A DNA stretch of 64,000 nucleotides from Pyxidicoccus fallax. Its GTDB lineage: Bacteria > Myxococcota > Myxococcia > Myxococcales > Myxococcaceae. Position 1 is the first letter of the stretch. Each line of letters starts with the position of its first letter. A program made the translations under genes and the position numbers. The DNA lies in the NCBI RefSeq assembly GCF_012933655.1, contig NZ_JABBJJ010000010.1:1-64000 (forward strand). The letters are read 5' to 3'. The notes under the pieces were generated by a model. The model was not told the DNA's origin, ran no database searches, and saw only the letters and a list, made by a program, of their open reading frames with translations. Below are positions 31,287 to 44,338 of this stretch, one piece after another.

Positions 31287-32450
31287 TCACTGCTCGGGGT
31301 TGACCTGATAGAGGGGGAAGTAGGACGCGACGCGCCCTTCCTCGACGTCACGCGCCAACTGGGGCACCTCGTCCCAGGCGTAGACGCGCTCTCCGTCCAC
31401 CGGGGGCAGCCAGCCGGCCTCCTCGGCGAAGCCCACCGCCGCCACGGCCTCGGAGAAGCGCGCGTAGTGGGTGTTGATGTGCTGGTGGCGCTTCGTGCAC
31501 TCGGTGGAGCGCGACACGTCCATCAGGTCCGCGCCCAGCTTCCAGCCCGCGGAGGTGATGACGCCCTCGCGTCCCAGCGCCTTGAGCGCGGCCTGGAGGA
31601 GGGGGCCGCCGATGTGGTCCAGGAAGATGGAGACGTCCTGGCCCCGGCCCGCCTCCTTCACCCGTGCCAGGAACTGCTTCTCCGACTGCGTGTAGCGCTG
31701 CCGGTACGCGGCGTCCGCGGCGAAGCGGGCCGCGTCGAGCGTCAGGTCCGGGAACTCGCGCCGGTCCAACGGGATGATGCCCACGGACTCCAGGTGGCGC
31801 AGCCGCTCCTCCTGCGAGGCGACCATGGCCACCCGGCACCCGGCGTACCGGGCCAGCCGCAGCTGCGCATAGGCCACACCGCCGCCCCAGCCCACCACGA
31901 AGGGCACCGGGCAGTCCGACTCGCTGACCTGCAGGCGGAAGCACCCCCAGGCGAGCCGCCAGTTGGACCAGGCGGTGATGTAGCGGAGCGAGAAGGCCGC
32001 CCACTGTCTCAGCGAGTGGCGGCTGTTGGCGGGAATGGGGATGAGGACGTGCTGCGGCAGCCGCGTCCGGCGGGCGAGCAGGCCCATGGTGCGGGTGGCG
32101 TCGTAGGCCAGCACCTTGACGGGATAGCCGTGCTCGTCTGGTTCGGCGTTGCAGAAAACGAGGCAGTGGTCTCCAGGGCGGATGCGGGTGACGGCGCTGC
32201 CCGTCTCCACCACGCGCACCACGCCCGCGTTGCCGATGACCACCTTGTCCTCACGGCGCAGCCGGCAGATATCCACCGGCACACGCTGGATGGCGTGGCC
32301 CATGTTGCCCTCCCAGCAGCCGTAGATGGGCTCCGCCACCACGTCCTCCGGGCCGGGGTCCGGGAAGGCGAAGTCCTCTTCCACCAGCGCCCCCGGAAGG
32401 GCTTGTCCCCGCTCGCCCCGGTGAAGGACCCAGGCCTGCGTCTCTTGCAT
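31287..32450 (-). CDS. MDR-family reductase resembling crotonyl-CoA carboxylase/reductase
   Basis: The 387-residue medium-chain dehydrogenase lacks catalytic zinc ligands at the usual sites but has strong CCR-like blocks. These are VPVDICRLRREDKVVIGNAG, VVRVVETGSAVTRIRPGDHC, and a nucleotide fold VVGWGGGVAYAQLRLARYAG. The end KLGADLMDVSRSTECTKRHQHINTHY-like segment is also typical of that group. CCR enzymes reduce enoyl-CoA, some with carboxylation, to make extender units. Whether this one carboxylates cannot be decided. GGAGGAG lies just before ATG 32450. It is the first gene of the leftward operon and probably sets its expression. Confidence 0.78.
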   Translation of the reverse strand: MQETQAWVLHRGERGQALPGALVEEDFAFPDPGPEDVVAEPIYGCWEGNMGHAIQRVPVDICRLRREDKVVIGNAGVVRVVETGSAVTRIRPGDHCLVFCNAEPDEHGYPVKVLAYDATRTMGLLARRTRLPQHVLIPIPANSRHSLRQWAAFSLRYITAWSNWRLAWGCFRLQVSESDCPVPFVVGWGGGVAYAQLRLARYAGCRVAMVASQEERLRHLESVGIIPLDRREFPDLTLDAARFAADAAYRQRYTQSEKQFLARVKEAGRGQDVSIFLDHIGGPLLQAALKALGREGVITSAGWKLGADLMDVSRSTECTKRHQHINTHYARFSEAVAAVGFAEEAGWLPPVDGERVYAWDEVPQLARDVEEGRVASYFPLYQVNPEQ

Positions 32451-32885
32451 GACTCCTCCAATGGCTCGCACACCGCGTGCCGAAGTGGAGGAAATGATGT
32501 TGAAACCTGATTCAGGTCTCAAGAATGCCCGGGGTGCGGTCCGGGGCTGTTCTCGGCAGCGCGCAGCGGGTCGCGGACCGCGTGGGAGGCGAGGAAACGC
32601 GGGAGGTCTGATTCCACGGGGGGCGCGTCAAGGGACTTGTCGCGTGAGAGGGGGGCAGCCGGTGCGCTGCGCCTCCTGCACAGCCGGGGTGCGGTTCGCG
32701 GAGGGGGCCAGCCCCGTACCGACTCTCAACCTCGAGCTGCCCGACTCGAGAGGGGTCACTCCACCGATTTTCCTCAGGATTTCCTGAAGGACGGCCCGGG
32801 CCCGGGGACGAATTCCAAGAGTCCGGGAATTTCGACGCAACTTCCAGCGGGTTGACGCGAGAATCAGCGCAGGAGATCCACCTCA
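32451..32885. promoter_or_regulatory. Divergent intergenic region, promoters for the MDR operon and LysM gene
   Basis: The 435-bp stretch between divergently transcribed genes must hold both promoters, though I cannot fix -35/-10 boxes in this GC-rich DNA. A short inverted pair (ctcgag... at 32731 and gactcgag at 32742) and tracts such as attttcctcaggatttcctg (32767) are present. AGGAG at about 32872 serves the LysM gene. No other gene is evident. Confidence 0.4.
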
Positions 32886-33641
32886 ATGTCCACGTCCGTC
32901 AGCAGAACCCGCCAGGGTACTTCTTCCTACAAGTCCCGCGGGGTCGACACCCCCGACAAGCCCGGAAACCGCTACACGATCCGCAAGGGTGACACCCTCT
33001 CGGCCCTCGCCGTTCGCTTCAAGACGACCGTCAAGGAGCTGGCGCGCATCAACAACATCGCCAATCCGAACCTCATCTACGCGGGCGATACGCTGCGCCT
33101 GCCCGGCTCCGGCAAGAGCACCGGCTACAACGGGAAGGACAGCTTCGACTCCGGCAAGAGCGGCCCCAAGGGCTCCAGTGGCTCGAAGGGCTCCAGCGGC
33201 GCGCAGAACGGCGGGAAGGTCAACGGGAGCAGCGGCGCACAGCCGGGCCAGGCGACGCCCGCGATGCGCAAGCTCGCGGAGGCGGGGCGCAAGGCGGCGC
33301 TGAGCATGGGCGGGTACAACAGCCAGGGCCTGTGCGCCACGGGCGTGAGCAAGGCCATCCAGAACGCCTTCGGCTTCAAGGTCTGGGGCAACGGCAACCA
33401 GATCGACAACAACCTGCCGCGCGACAAGTTCAAGCAGGTCAACATGTCGCTCGAGGAGGCGCTGAAGATTCCGGGCCTCGTCCTCACCTGGGAGCGCACG
33501 TCCTCGGCGGCGGGCCAGAAGTACGGCCACACGGCCATCACCACCGGCGACGGCCGCTCCTCCGTGAGCGACTTCATCGAGCGCAACACGCTCGGCGCGG
33601 GTGGCCGCAGCGGGTTCAAGGTCTTCATGCCCATCATCTGA
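32886..33641 (+). CDS. LysM protein with Cys/His peptidase-like C-terminal domain
   Basis: The 251-residue protein has a LysM peptidoglycan-binding motif at about 29-75 (YTIRKGDTLSALAVRFKTTV, then IANPNLIYAGDTLRLPG). A Gly/Ser/Lys-rich linker (about 80-125) leads to a domain with Cys in GGYNSQGLCATGVSKAI and His in KYGHTAITTGDG, the order seen in CHAP/NlpC-like amidases. It could cleave cell-wall peptides. No signal peptide is visible, so export would need another route or the protein works after lysis. The ribosome binding site AGGAG is 9 bases before ATG. Similar LysM proteins are common in myxobacteria. Confidence 0.8.
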   Translation: MSTSVSRTRQGTSSYKSRGVDTPDKPGNRYTIRKGDTLSALAVRFKTTVKELARINNIANPNLIYAGDTLRLPGSGKSTGYNGKDSFDSGKSGPKGSSGSKGSSGAQNGGKVNGSSGAQPGQATPAMRKLAEAGRKAALSMGGYNSQGLCATGVSKAIQNAFGFKVWGNGNQIDNNLPRDKFKQVNMSLEEALKIPGLVLTWERTSSAAGQKYGHTAITTGDGRSSVSDFIERNTLGAGGRSGFKVFMPII

Positions 33642-33669
33642 GGGCACCCCTCAGAACCAGTGCATGAGG

Positions 33670-33695
33670 GGCGGGAAGCGTACCGGCTTCCCGCC
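33670..33695. terminator. Bidirectional hairpin between convergent genes
   Basis: A 9-bp stem (ggcgggaag / cttcccgcc) with an 8-base loop lies between the convergent LysM and GNAT genes. No T-run follows on either strand. Its 3' arm shares ttcccgccgcctc with the att repeats, perhaps by chance. Confidence 0.5.
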
Positions 33696-33720
33696 GCCTC
33701 GCATGCGAGATGCCCGTGGC

Positions 33721-34224
33721 TCAGCGCTTCGGCGGAGGTCCGTCCTCGGCCGTGGCGCCCTCCACCCGCTGCATGGCGTAGTTCGTGAACCACTGCCCCC
33801 CGCGCTCGACACGCTGCTCCCGTACCACGGTGAAGCCGGAGCGCTCGAAGAGCGGGCGTGCGGTGATGCTCGCCGCCACGGTCAGTCGCGCGAGTCCCCG
33901 TCGGCGCGCCTCGCCGAGCACGTGCGCCATGAGCGCCGTCGCGACACCGCGCCGGGCGTGCTCGGGGTGCACGAAGAACATGTCGATGTAGCCGTCGTCG
34001 GACAGGTCGGTGAACCCGGCGACGGCTCCGTCCCGCTCCGCGACCCAGGTGCCCGCCGCGGCGCGCCGCCGCGCGAAGGTCTCCACGTCGAGGTCGTCCG
34101 GAGCCCAGGCGCGCACCTGCTCAGGGGAGTAGTCGGCGGATGCGACCTCGCGCACGCTGCGGCGGAACAGCTCCAGCAGCACCGGCGCGTCGGCGGGGAC
34201 ATACGGGCGGATGACGATGGTCAC
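33721..34224 (-). CDS. GNAT-family N-acetyltransferase
   Basis: The 167-residue protein starts at a GTG (34224) reading TIVIRPYVPADAPVLLELFR, a typical GNAT beginning. The acetyl-CoA binding motif A is YIDMFFVHPEHARRGVATAL followed by MAHVLGEARRRGLARLTVAA, and motif B is ITARPLFERSGFTVVREQRV. The FVHPEHARRGVATAL pattern gives the Q/RxxGxG/A loop. The acceptor substrate is unknown; it may acetylate a small molecule, peptide or antibiotic. It is a single gene, convergent with the LysM gene. Confidence 0.9.
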   Translation of the reverse strand: MTIVIRPYVPADAPVLLELFRRSVREVASADYSPEQVRAWAPDDLDVETFARRRAAAGTWVAERDGAVAGFTDLSDDGYIDMFFVHPEHARRGVATALMAHVLGEARRRGLARLTVAASITARPLFERSGFTVVREQRVERGGQWFTNYAMQRVEGATAEDGPPPKR

Positions 34225-34465
34225 GCCGCACCTTGCCCGGCGGACCGAGGGGGCGTCCAGCCGATTCCAGGCGAACACTCCGGTTGTTGACTCCGTGGTC
34301 GGCGTGAGCCCGTTCCACGGTGCAGGTGAGCCGTGGACGGGGGGGCCGCATTTCTGTTCACCGGGCTGCTGGAGAGGCCCCGTGCCGTCCCTTTGAGCAC
34401 TCCTTGACGGTCTCTTCACACTTCGGCTTTGCACCCGCTTGGGGGAATCGCGCTAGAAGGCGCGC

Positions 34466-35638
34466 GTGATCCGCTCGCTTCTTCTCATCCTGTCTGTCTC
34501 GGCAACGGTCGTGGTCGCTACTTCCTGCTCCTCGGCGGAGCCGGTACCGGATGCCTCTCGCTCCCCTGACGCCCCGGAGGACCCGGCGCCCCCGCCGCCC
34601 TCGGAGGACCCGGCACCTCCGCCACCCCCGGAGGACCTGGCGCTCCCAAGCGTCCTGCGTTTCGAAGCGAACCCCGCGACCATCGCTCCGGGCGAGTCCG
34701 TCGAGCTGTCCTGGGAGGTCACCGGCGCGCGACGCGTTTCCATCAATCAAGGCGTGGGTGAGGTGCGCGGAACCTCGGTGCGGGTCAGCCCGACAGCGAC
34801 GACGACGTACACGCTCACGGCGACCAACAATCGCGGGAGCACCACGGCGAACACCAGGGTCACGGTGAGCGCGCCCGGTGGGACGAAGATCTCCGGGGTC
34901 CTCACGACGCGCACGCTGACGCGCGCGGGCTCGCCGTACGAGGTGACCGGCGACCTGACGGTGCCAGCAGGGAACCGGCTCACCATCGAGCCCGATGTCC
35001 ACCTGAAGTTCATGGGGCGCTTCAAGCTCTCCGTGTTCGGACGAATCACCGCGCGGGGCACCGCCGCGATGCCCATCCTCTTCACCGCGGACAATCCCAC
35101 CGCCGGCTGGAGGGGGATGCGGCTGGCGGCGACGTCGGATTCCGGTTCGGACATCCTCGAACACTGCATCTTCGAGCACGGCAACAAGGTCGGCGGTCAG
35201 GACGGCGCGGGCGCGGAGGGCTCGTACTCCGATAACGCCGGTGGCGCGCTCTGGATTGGCTCGCGTGCGAACGTGAACGTGAACAACAACGTGTTCCGCT
35301 CCAACAAGGCGCCCGCGTTCGGCGGCGCGCTGATGCTGATCTCTCCGACCAGCTCGGGTGTCGCCACCGGGAACACCTTCCACGACAACGAGTGCACCGG
35401 TCCGCGAACCCAGTTCCAGGGCGTGGGCGGGGCGGTCAACACAGCTCACCTCTCGGCCAGCACCCAGTGGACGTTCCGCGGCGGCGAGTTCAGCGACAAC
35501 AGGGCCCCGGAGGGTGGGGCGCTCTATTTCTTCGACAGCAACGTGACGCTCGACGGCATCGCGATGTCGGGCAACAGCCCGCAGAACTGGGCGACGCCAG
35601 AGCCGCACCGGCTGACCGTCATCAACACGCCGAGGTAG
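34466..35638 (+). CDS. Lipoprotein with Ig-like and parallel beta-helix regions
   Basis: The 390-residue protein begins with a lipoprotein signal (SLLLILSVSATVVVATSC; Cys21). A low-complexity linker of Asp/Pro/Glu repeats (about 30-60) follows. Then comes an Ig-like domain (FEANPATIAPGESVELSWEV, TTTYTLTATNNRGSTTANTR) and a right-handed beta-helix with Asn ladders (GALWIGSRANVNVNNNVFRS, NAPEGGALYFF-type turns). It probably sits on the outer membrane surface as a binding or polysaccharide-acting protein; no catalytic residues are identified. It has its own promoter region of about 240 bp. Confidence 0.78.
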   Translation: MIRSLLLILSVSATVVVATSCSSAEPVPDASRSPDAPEDPAPPPPSEDPAPPPPPEDLALPSVLRFEANPATIAPGESVELSWEVTGARRVSINQGVGEVRGTSVRVSPTATTTYTLTATNNRGSTTANTRVTVSAPGGTKISGVLTTRTLTRAGSPYEVTGDLTVPAGNRLTIEPDVHLKFMGRFKLSVFGRITARGTAAMPILFTADNPTAGWRGMRLAATSDSGSDILEHCIFEHGNKVGGQDGAGAEGSYSDNAGGALWIGSRANVNVNNNVFRSNKAPAFGGALMLISPTSSGVATGNTFHDNECTGPRTQFQGVGGAVNTAHLSASTQWTFRGGEFSDNRAPEGGALYFFDSNVTLDGIAMSGNSPQNWATPEPHRLTVINTPR

Positions 35639-35645
35639 CCGGGCG

Positions 35646-40526
<4,881 letters not shown>

Positions 40527-40613
40527 CGGGAAGTCCTTCGCTTGTCCGGGGCACGACGCGGTGCGAGGCCGCGCGGGTGCTCGATGGGGGTGATTGCCTT
40601 CATGCGCTCCGCC

Positions 40614-42023
40614 TCACTTGTGCAGCGCGGCGGTGGCGCCATCCGCGGAGACGACCTGGATGCGCCGTGGGCGCTCCGCGAGCCGCAGCAGGCGGGAGAG
40701 CGCCTCGGACAGGTGGTCCATGGAGCGCCCCTCGTCCGCCACGGTGAGGACCATCTCGTAGTCATCCCCCTCCGTGCCGGGGACGACCTGCGTGCGCACG
40801 GTGAGCACGCCGGGGAGCGTGGTGGCCAGGCGGCGCACGGAGGCCATGCAGATCTTCTCGCTGCCCCGGATGAGGAAGTCGGAGAGCCGCCCCTGGAAGT
40901 ACAGGTAGCCGTCCGCGTCGATGTCGAAGATGTCCCCCGTGGCCAGCAGGTTCGGGCCGCGCCAGGCGTGCAGCTTCTCGCCCTCCACCAGGCCGATGCG
41001 CCGCTTCATCAGCGTGTCCGAGGACACCAGCAGCTCCTTCTGGCCGCCGGTGCCTCGGGGATGCAGCGACACCTGTGTCCCCGGGAGCGGCAGGCCCACG
41101 GAGGCGAAGCGGTGGGACGGCTCGGCGTGGGCCGCCAGCGTGGCGACCCGGGGCCCGGCCTCGGACAGGCCATAGGTGATGTACAGCTCACCCCGGGGCC
41201 GCTGGCGCAGCAGTCGCGCCACGTGCTCCGATGAGAGTGCATCCCCTCCGACGCCCAGGGAGCGCAGCCCCTCCGGGAAGTCTCCGCCTTGTTGAAGCAG
41301 CGAGCGCACCAGCAGCGGCGTCAGGGCGGACACGGTGACACCGTGGTCGGCGAGCAGCCGCAGGTACGCGGCGGGCTGGAACGGAGGCCCGCTGATGACC
41401 AGGTCCGCGCCCCGAAGCAGTGAGGCGAAGGCCTGCGCCACCAGGGAGTACGAGTAGTAGAGCGGCAGGTTTACCAGCACCGTGTCCCCGGCGCGCAGGC
41501 CCACCGCGTCCGCGTGACGGCGCGCGTTCCGGAAGAGCGCGTCGAGGTCGAACACGCAGCCACTGGCGAAGCCCGAGGTGCCCGAGGTGAGCAGGACCAT
41601 CTCCCCGGGAAGGGCGGCTGGAGGTTGCGTCTCGGGGAACAGGGCGACCTCGGCCCCTCCCAGCGTGAAGCGTTCCACCTCGCGGACCTGCGGGGCAGGG
41701 CGGCGCATGGCGACCAGCGCGCGCGCCGGGAGCGCCTCCACGAGCGCCTGTTGTCGCGCTGCGGGCGCGGAAGGAGACACCAGCGCGGGCACTCCGCGCG
41801 CGGCCAGAATCGCGAAGACCTGCGCCAGCAGCTCCGCCCCGTTCGGCAGGGCCAGCAGGACGACATCTCCCGGCCTCAGGCCTCGCGCCCGCCAGGAGGC
41901 CGCGAGCCGCTCCACCGAGCGCTCCGCGGGGGCACCGGACTCCGTGAGGTCCCGGACGCGGTCAAGGAACGCTTGAATGGACGGAAGAGAGATTCCCGCG
42001 AGTTCCGTGACGGGCTCCTTCAT
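40614..42023 (-). CDS. Divergent AMP ligase with altered catalytic lysines
   Basis: The 469-residue protein has the ANL fold, with LLTSGTSGFASGCVFDLDAL, ELYITYGLSEAGPR, LLATGDIFDIDADGYLYFQG and RLSDFLIRGSEKICMASVRR in the right order. However, the P-loop motif lacks its Lys, and the C-terminus ends ADGATAALHK where an A10 motif with NGK is expected. Adenylation may therefore be weak or lost, leaving an acyl-transfer or binding role, or the enzyme may use a different lysine. Its position directly before the PCP-first NRPS makes it the likely loader of that protein's PCP1 or the donor from the free ACP. The gap to the NRPS is 87 bp. Confidence 0.8.
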   Translation of the reverse strand: MKEPVTELAGISLPSIQAFLDRVRDLTESGAPAERSVERLAASWRARGLRPGDVVLLALPNGAELLAQVFAILAARGVPALVSPSAPAARQQALVEALPARALVAMRRPAPQVREVERFTLGGAEVALFPETQPPAALPGEMVLLTSGTSGFASGCVFDLDALFRNARRHADAVGLRAGDTVLVNLPLYYSYSLVAQAFASLLRGADLVISGPPFQPAAYLRLLADHGVTVSALTPLLVRSLLQQGGDFPEGLRSLGVGGDALSSEHVARLLRQRPRGELYITYGLSEAGPRVATLAAHAEPSHRFASVGLPLPGTQVSLHPRGTGGQKELLVSSDTLMKRRIGLVEGEKLHAWRGPNLLATGDIFDIDADGYLYFQGRLSDFLIRGSEKICMASVRRLATTLPGVLTVRTQVVPGTEGDDYEMVLTVADEGRSMDHLSEALSRLLRLAERPRRIQVVSADGATAALHK

Positions 42024-42204
42024 GGGGATACACCTCCAGCGTGAAGGCGCCTCACGAGGAGCGCCGCGTCCATCCTGAGGCCCTGTAACGGCTGAATGGA
42101 CAATGGGGAGCTGCCTACGAGGCCCGTGAAGGGTTCATTCATGGGAGCACGGCTCCGGGCTGAAGGGTCCTCACGAGGAGCGCCGCGTCTACCCCCTGAC
42201 CCAT
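41975..42204 (-). repeat. ~119-bp tandem duplication spanning a gene junction
   Basis: Two diverged copies lie head to tail (about 41975-42085 and 42092-42204). Each contains the end of the KS-like gene (ctcacgaggagcgccgcgtc is shared exactly) and the start of the ligase gene (ttcatggg and tgaatggac shared). The start codons at 42023 and 42142 are 119 bp apart. Confidence 0.75.
42020..42142 (-). CDS. 40-residue chimeric mini-ORF produced by tandem duplication
   Basis: The product is 40 residues long. Its first 17 residues (MNEPFTGLVGSSPLSIQ) mirror the ligase N-terminus (MKEPVTELAGISLPSIQ), and its last 18 (MDAALLVRRLHAGGVSP) mirror the KS-like protein's C-terminus (VDAALLVRTLQPGAVLP). It overlaps the gene before by 4 bp (ATGA) and the ligase start by 4 bp, so it keeps translational coupling through the operon. 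It is probably a by-product of the duplication rather than a functional peptide, though it should be translated. Confidence 0.5.
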   Translation of the reverse strand: MNEPFTGLVGSSPLSIQPLQGLRMDAALLVRRLHAGGVSP

Positions 42205-42696
42205 GCCCCGCGAGAGCACGGCACAGGCGGCGCGAGGCGGGCCGCCGGGCACGGATGCCGCGGTCCCGATGAGCGCGTAGTCGACGACGCCTCGCGCGAG
42301 CCACGCGGCGGAGAGCGTCAGGGCGATACCTGCTGCCTCCTCCACGGGCATCGTCAACGCGAGCGTCGGCCCGCGCAGGCCATGGACGATGCAGGCGAGC
42401 CCGGTGGGCGCGCTCGGGTTGGCGGCGGGAAACCGGATGGGGGAAGCGAAGCCGCGCAGTGCCTCGCTCGCGGCGTGGGCCATGGCCTCCGGTGGCGCTT
42501 CGGGCCCCACCTGGATGAGCGAACACCGGTCCACAACGGCCCGGAAGCCCTCACCCAACGGCGCGGTGGCCTCGCCAATGGCGAGCACCAGTGCCCAGGA
42601 CATCGGGTCCGCATAGCGCACGGCGGTCTTTACCCGCGCCGCGTACGGGTTGGGCCCACCGCCCCGCGCCTCCGCACCGCCAAGCAGCACGATCAT
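42139..42696 (-). CDS. Truncated ketosynthase-like protein (chain-length-factor type)
   Basis: The 185-residue protein covers only the N-terminal half of a ketosynthase fold: RCSLIQVGPEAPPEAMAHAA, FPAANPSAPTGLACIVHGLR, and AWLARGVVDYALIGTAASVP. The usual nucleophile position is occupied by GPTLALTMPVEEAAGIAL, so no active Cys remains. The size and pattern match the Ketoacyl-synt_2 (PF13723) proteins found beside FabF-like enzymes in aryl-polyene clusters, where they act as partner subunits. It likely pairs with the KAS II-like protein encoded immediately upstream (4-bp overlap) to set chain length. Confidence 0.68.
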   Translation of the reverse strand: MIVLLGGAEARGGGPNPYAARVKTAVRYADPMSWALVLAIGEATAPLGEGFRAVVDRCSLIQVGPEAPPEAMAHAASEALRGFASPIRFPAANPSAPTGLACIVHGLRGPTLALTMPVEEAAGIALTLSAAWLARGVVDYALIGTAASVPGGPPRAACAVLSRGMGQGVDAALLVRTLQPGAVLP

Positions 42697-43814
42697 CGCG
42701 GCACCTCGAAGACGAGAGACGTGTCGAAACCCCCGAACCCGAGCGTGAGGCTCAGGCCGATTCGCGCCTCGTGACGCACCGGCCGGCCCAGGGGAAGGGC
42801 ACAGGGAAAGTCCGGCTCCGGTTGCTCCAGACCCGCGATGGGAGGCACCACGCCCTCGCGCAATCCGAGGATGAGGGCAATCGCCTCCATCGCGCCCGTC
42901 GCGCCGAGGGCGTGGCCAAACGCGCCCTTCGTCGCGAAGACCAGCGGGCGCGACCCCGGGCCGAAGACGGCCCGGAACGCCTCCGCCTCCGCGCGGTCAT
43001 TCGCGGGTGTGGCCGAGCCGTGCGCGTTGACGAGCCCGATGTCCTCCGGCGCCAGCCCCGCGTCGGACAAGGAGCGCTCCATGGCCAGCCGTGCCCCCGT
43101 GGCGGCGGGGTCCGGAGCCGTCATGCTCGCCGCGTCGTTGGCCGAGCCCGCTCCCCGGAAGACGGCGAGCAGCGGCGCCGAGCGCCCCCGTGCATGCGCC
43201 ATGGACTCCAGCACGAGGAAGCCAGCGCCCTCGCCGAGCAACATGCCGTCATGCCGGGTGTCGAAGGCGCGCGGCCGGGTAGGGGACATGGTGGACAGCG
43301 CAGAGTGCGCCAGCCGCTTGCTCTGCGTGAGGACATCCACGCCGCCGCAGACACACACCTGAGCCGCCCCGGAGCGGATGAGCTCCGCGCCCATCAGGAT
43401 GGCATCCGACCCCGAGGAGCACGCCGTCGAGAGGCACACCGGCGCCGTGCTCGCACCCACCGCACGGGCCACCTCGTCCGCCCAGGCGTGAAGCGGCAGC
43501 TCCCGCTCGCGCGCATCGTCGAGCCAGGCCCCCAGGCTCGTTCCCAGCACGAAGCGCGTGCCGGTGCCGCCCGCCTCCAGCCGTGCCTCGGCCAGCGCGC
43601 GGCCCAGCGTCTCCACCGCCAGACGCCGCAGCCGGGGCGCGGGGTCATCGCCAGCTGGCGGAATGGCCGCGGCCAGCGCGTTCCTCAGCCGATGCGGAGA
43701 GGCCACCTCGACGAAGCCATGCTCCCCGGCCAGCAGCCGCCGCCACACGTCGCCGAGCCCGTGGCCCAGCGCCGTGCTCCACGCGGCCCCGGTCACCGCG
43801 ACGGGCGCTACCAT
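42693..43814 (-). CDS. KAS II-type ketosynthase (FabF-like)
   Basis: The 373-residue enzyme has the complete Cys-His-His triad: Cys in CLSTACSSGSDAILMGAELI, His in LVNAHGSATPANDRAEAEAF, and His in TKGAFGHALGATGAMEAIAL. FabF-like enzymes condense acyl-ACP with malonyl-ACP, and in type II clusters they elongate the chain repeatedly. Start ATG 43814 overlaps the FabZ-like gene by 7 bp. With the KS-like partner, ACP (46091), SDR (28447) and hot-dog proteins it would make up an iterative type II chain builder. Confidence 0.92.
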   Translation of the reverse strand: MVAPVAVTGAAWSTALGHGLGDVWRRLLAGEHGFVEVASPHRLRNALAAAIPPAGDDPAPRLRRLAVETLGRALAEARLEAGGTGTRFVLGTSLGAWLDDARERELPLHAWADEVARAVGASTAPVCLSTACSSGSDAILMGAELIRSGAAQVCVCGGVDVLTQSKRLAHSALSTMSPTRPRAFDTRHDGMLLGEGAGFLVLESMAHARGRSAPLLAVFRGAGSANDAASMTAPDPAATGARLAMERSLSDAGLAPEDIGLVNAHGSATPANDRAEAEAFRAVFGPGSRPLVFATKGAFGHALGATGAMEAIALILGLREGVVPPIAGLEQPEPDFPCALPLGRPVRHEARIGLSLTLGFGGFDTSLVFEVPR

Positions 43815-44338
43815 AGCGGCGAGCCCAGCTCCGACACCTTGGTGCGCACGAGGCTGGCGCGGAACGCCGCCACGCGGCGTTTGTCCACCGTCGCCCTGCC
43901 CGAATAGACGAAGAGCCCACCGGCCAGGCGGCTCACGTCGACGCGCAGCAGCACCTGGTCCCCCGGCACGACGACCTTGAGGAACCGGCTCTCCACCGAG
44001 CCAATCAGCGTCAGCTCGTCCTCGGCCAGCATCGACGTGCTCATCTGGTAGAGGATGATGCCCGCCTGGGCGAAGGCCTGGATGAGGTTGCTGCCGGGGT
44101 AGATGGCGCGCTCGGGGAAGTGGCCCGCGATGCAGTCCAGGTTCCCCGAGATGGAGATGACGGCCTCCAGGAACTTCCCGGGCTCGTGGTCCACGATGCG
44201 GTCCAGGAGGATCATCGGATGCCGGTGGCGGAGCCACTGGCGCAGGGCGGTGAAGCCCAGGGGTCTGGGCTGTCGCGTCCCCTCGCTCACGGAGAGGGGG
44301 ACGGCACGAGGGAGGCGCTGAGGGTCGGTGGAATGCAT
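43808..44338 (-). CDS. FabZ-like hot-dog protein with Glu-to-Gln change
   Basis: The 176-residue protein has the FabZ signature RHRHPMILLDRIVDHEPGKF and GHFPERAIYPGSNLIQAFAQ. In FabZ the second motif carries His and, 14 residues later, the catalytic Glu (GVLxxEAxAQ); here that position is Gln. Dehydration of 3-hydroxyacyl-ACP may therefore be weak, absent or changed, and the MaoC-like protein at 47381 could provide the dehydratase activity. The gene overlaps the thioesterase gene upstream by 52 bp, an unusually long overlap. The N-terminus has about 30 extra residues relative to FabZ. Confidence 0.82.
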   Translation of the reverse strand: MHSTDPQRLPRAVPLSVSEGTRQPRPLGFTALRQWLRHRHPMILLDRIVDHEPGKFLEAVISISGNLDCIAGHFPERAIYPGSNLIQAFAQAGIILYQMSTSMLAEDELTLIGSVESRFLKVVVPGDQVLLRVDVSRLAGGLFVYSGRATVDKRRVAAFRASLVRTKVSELGSPLW

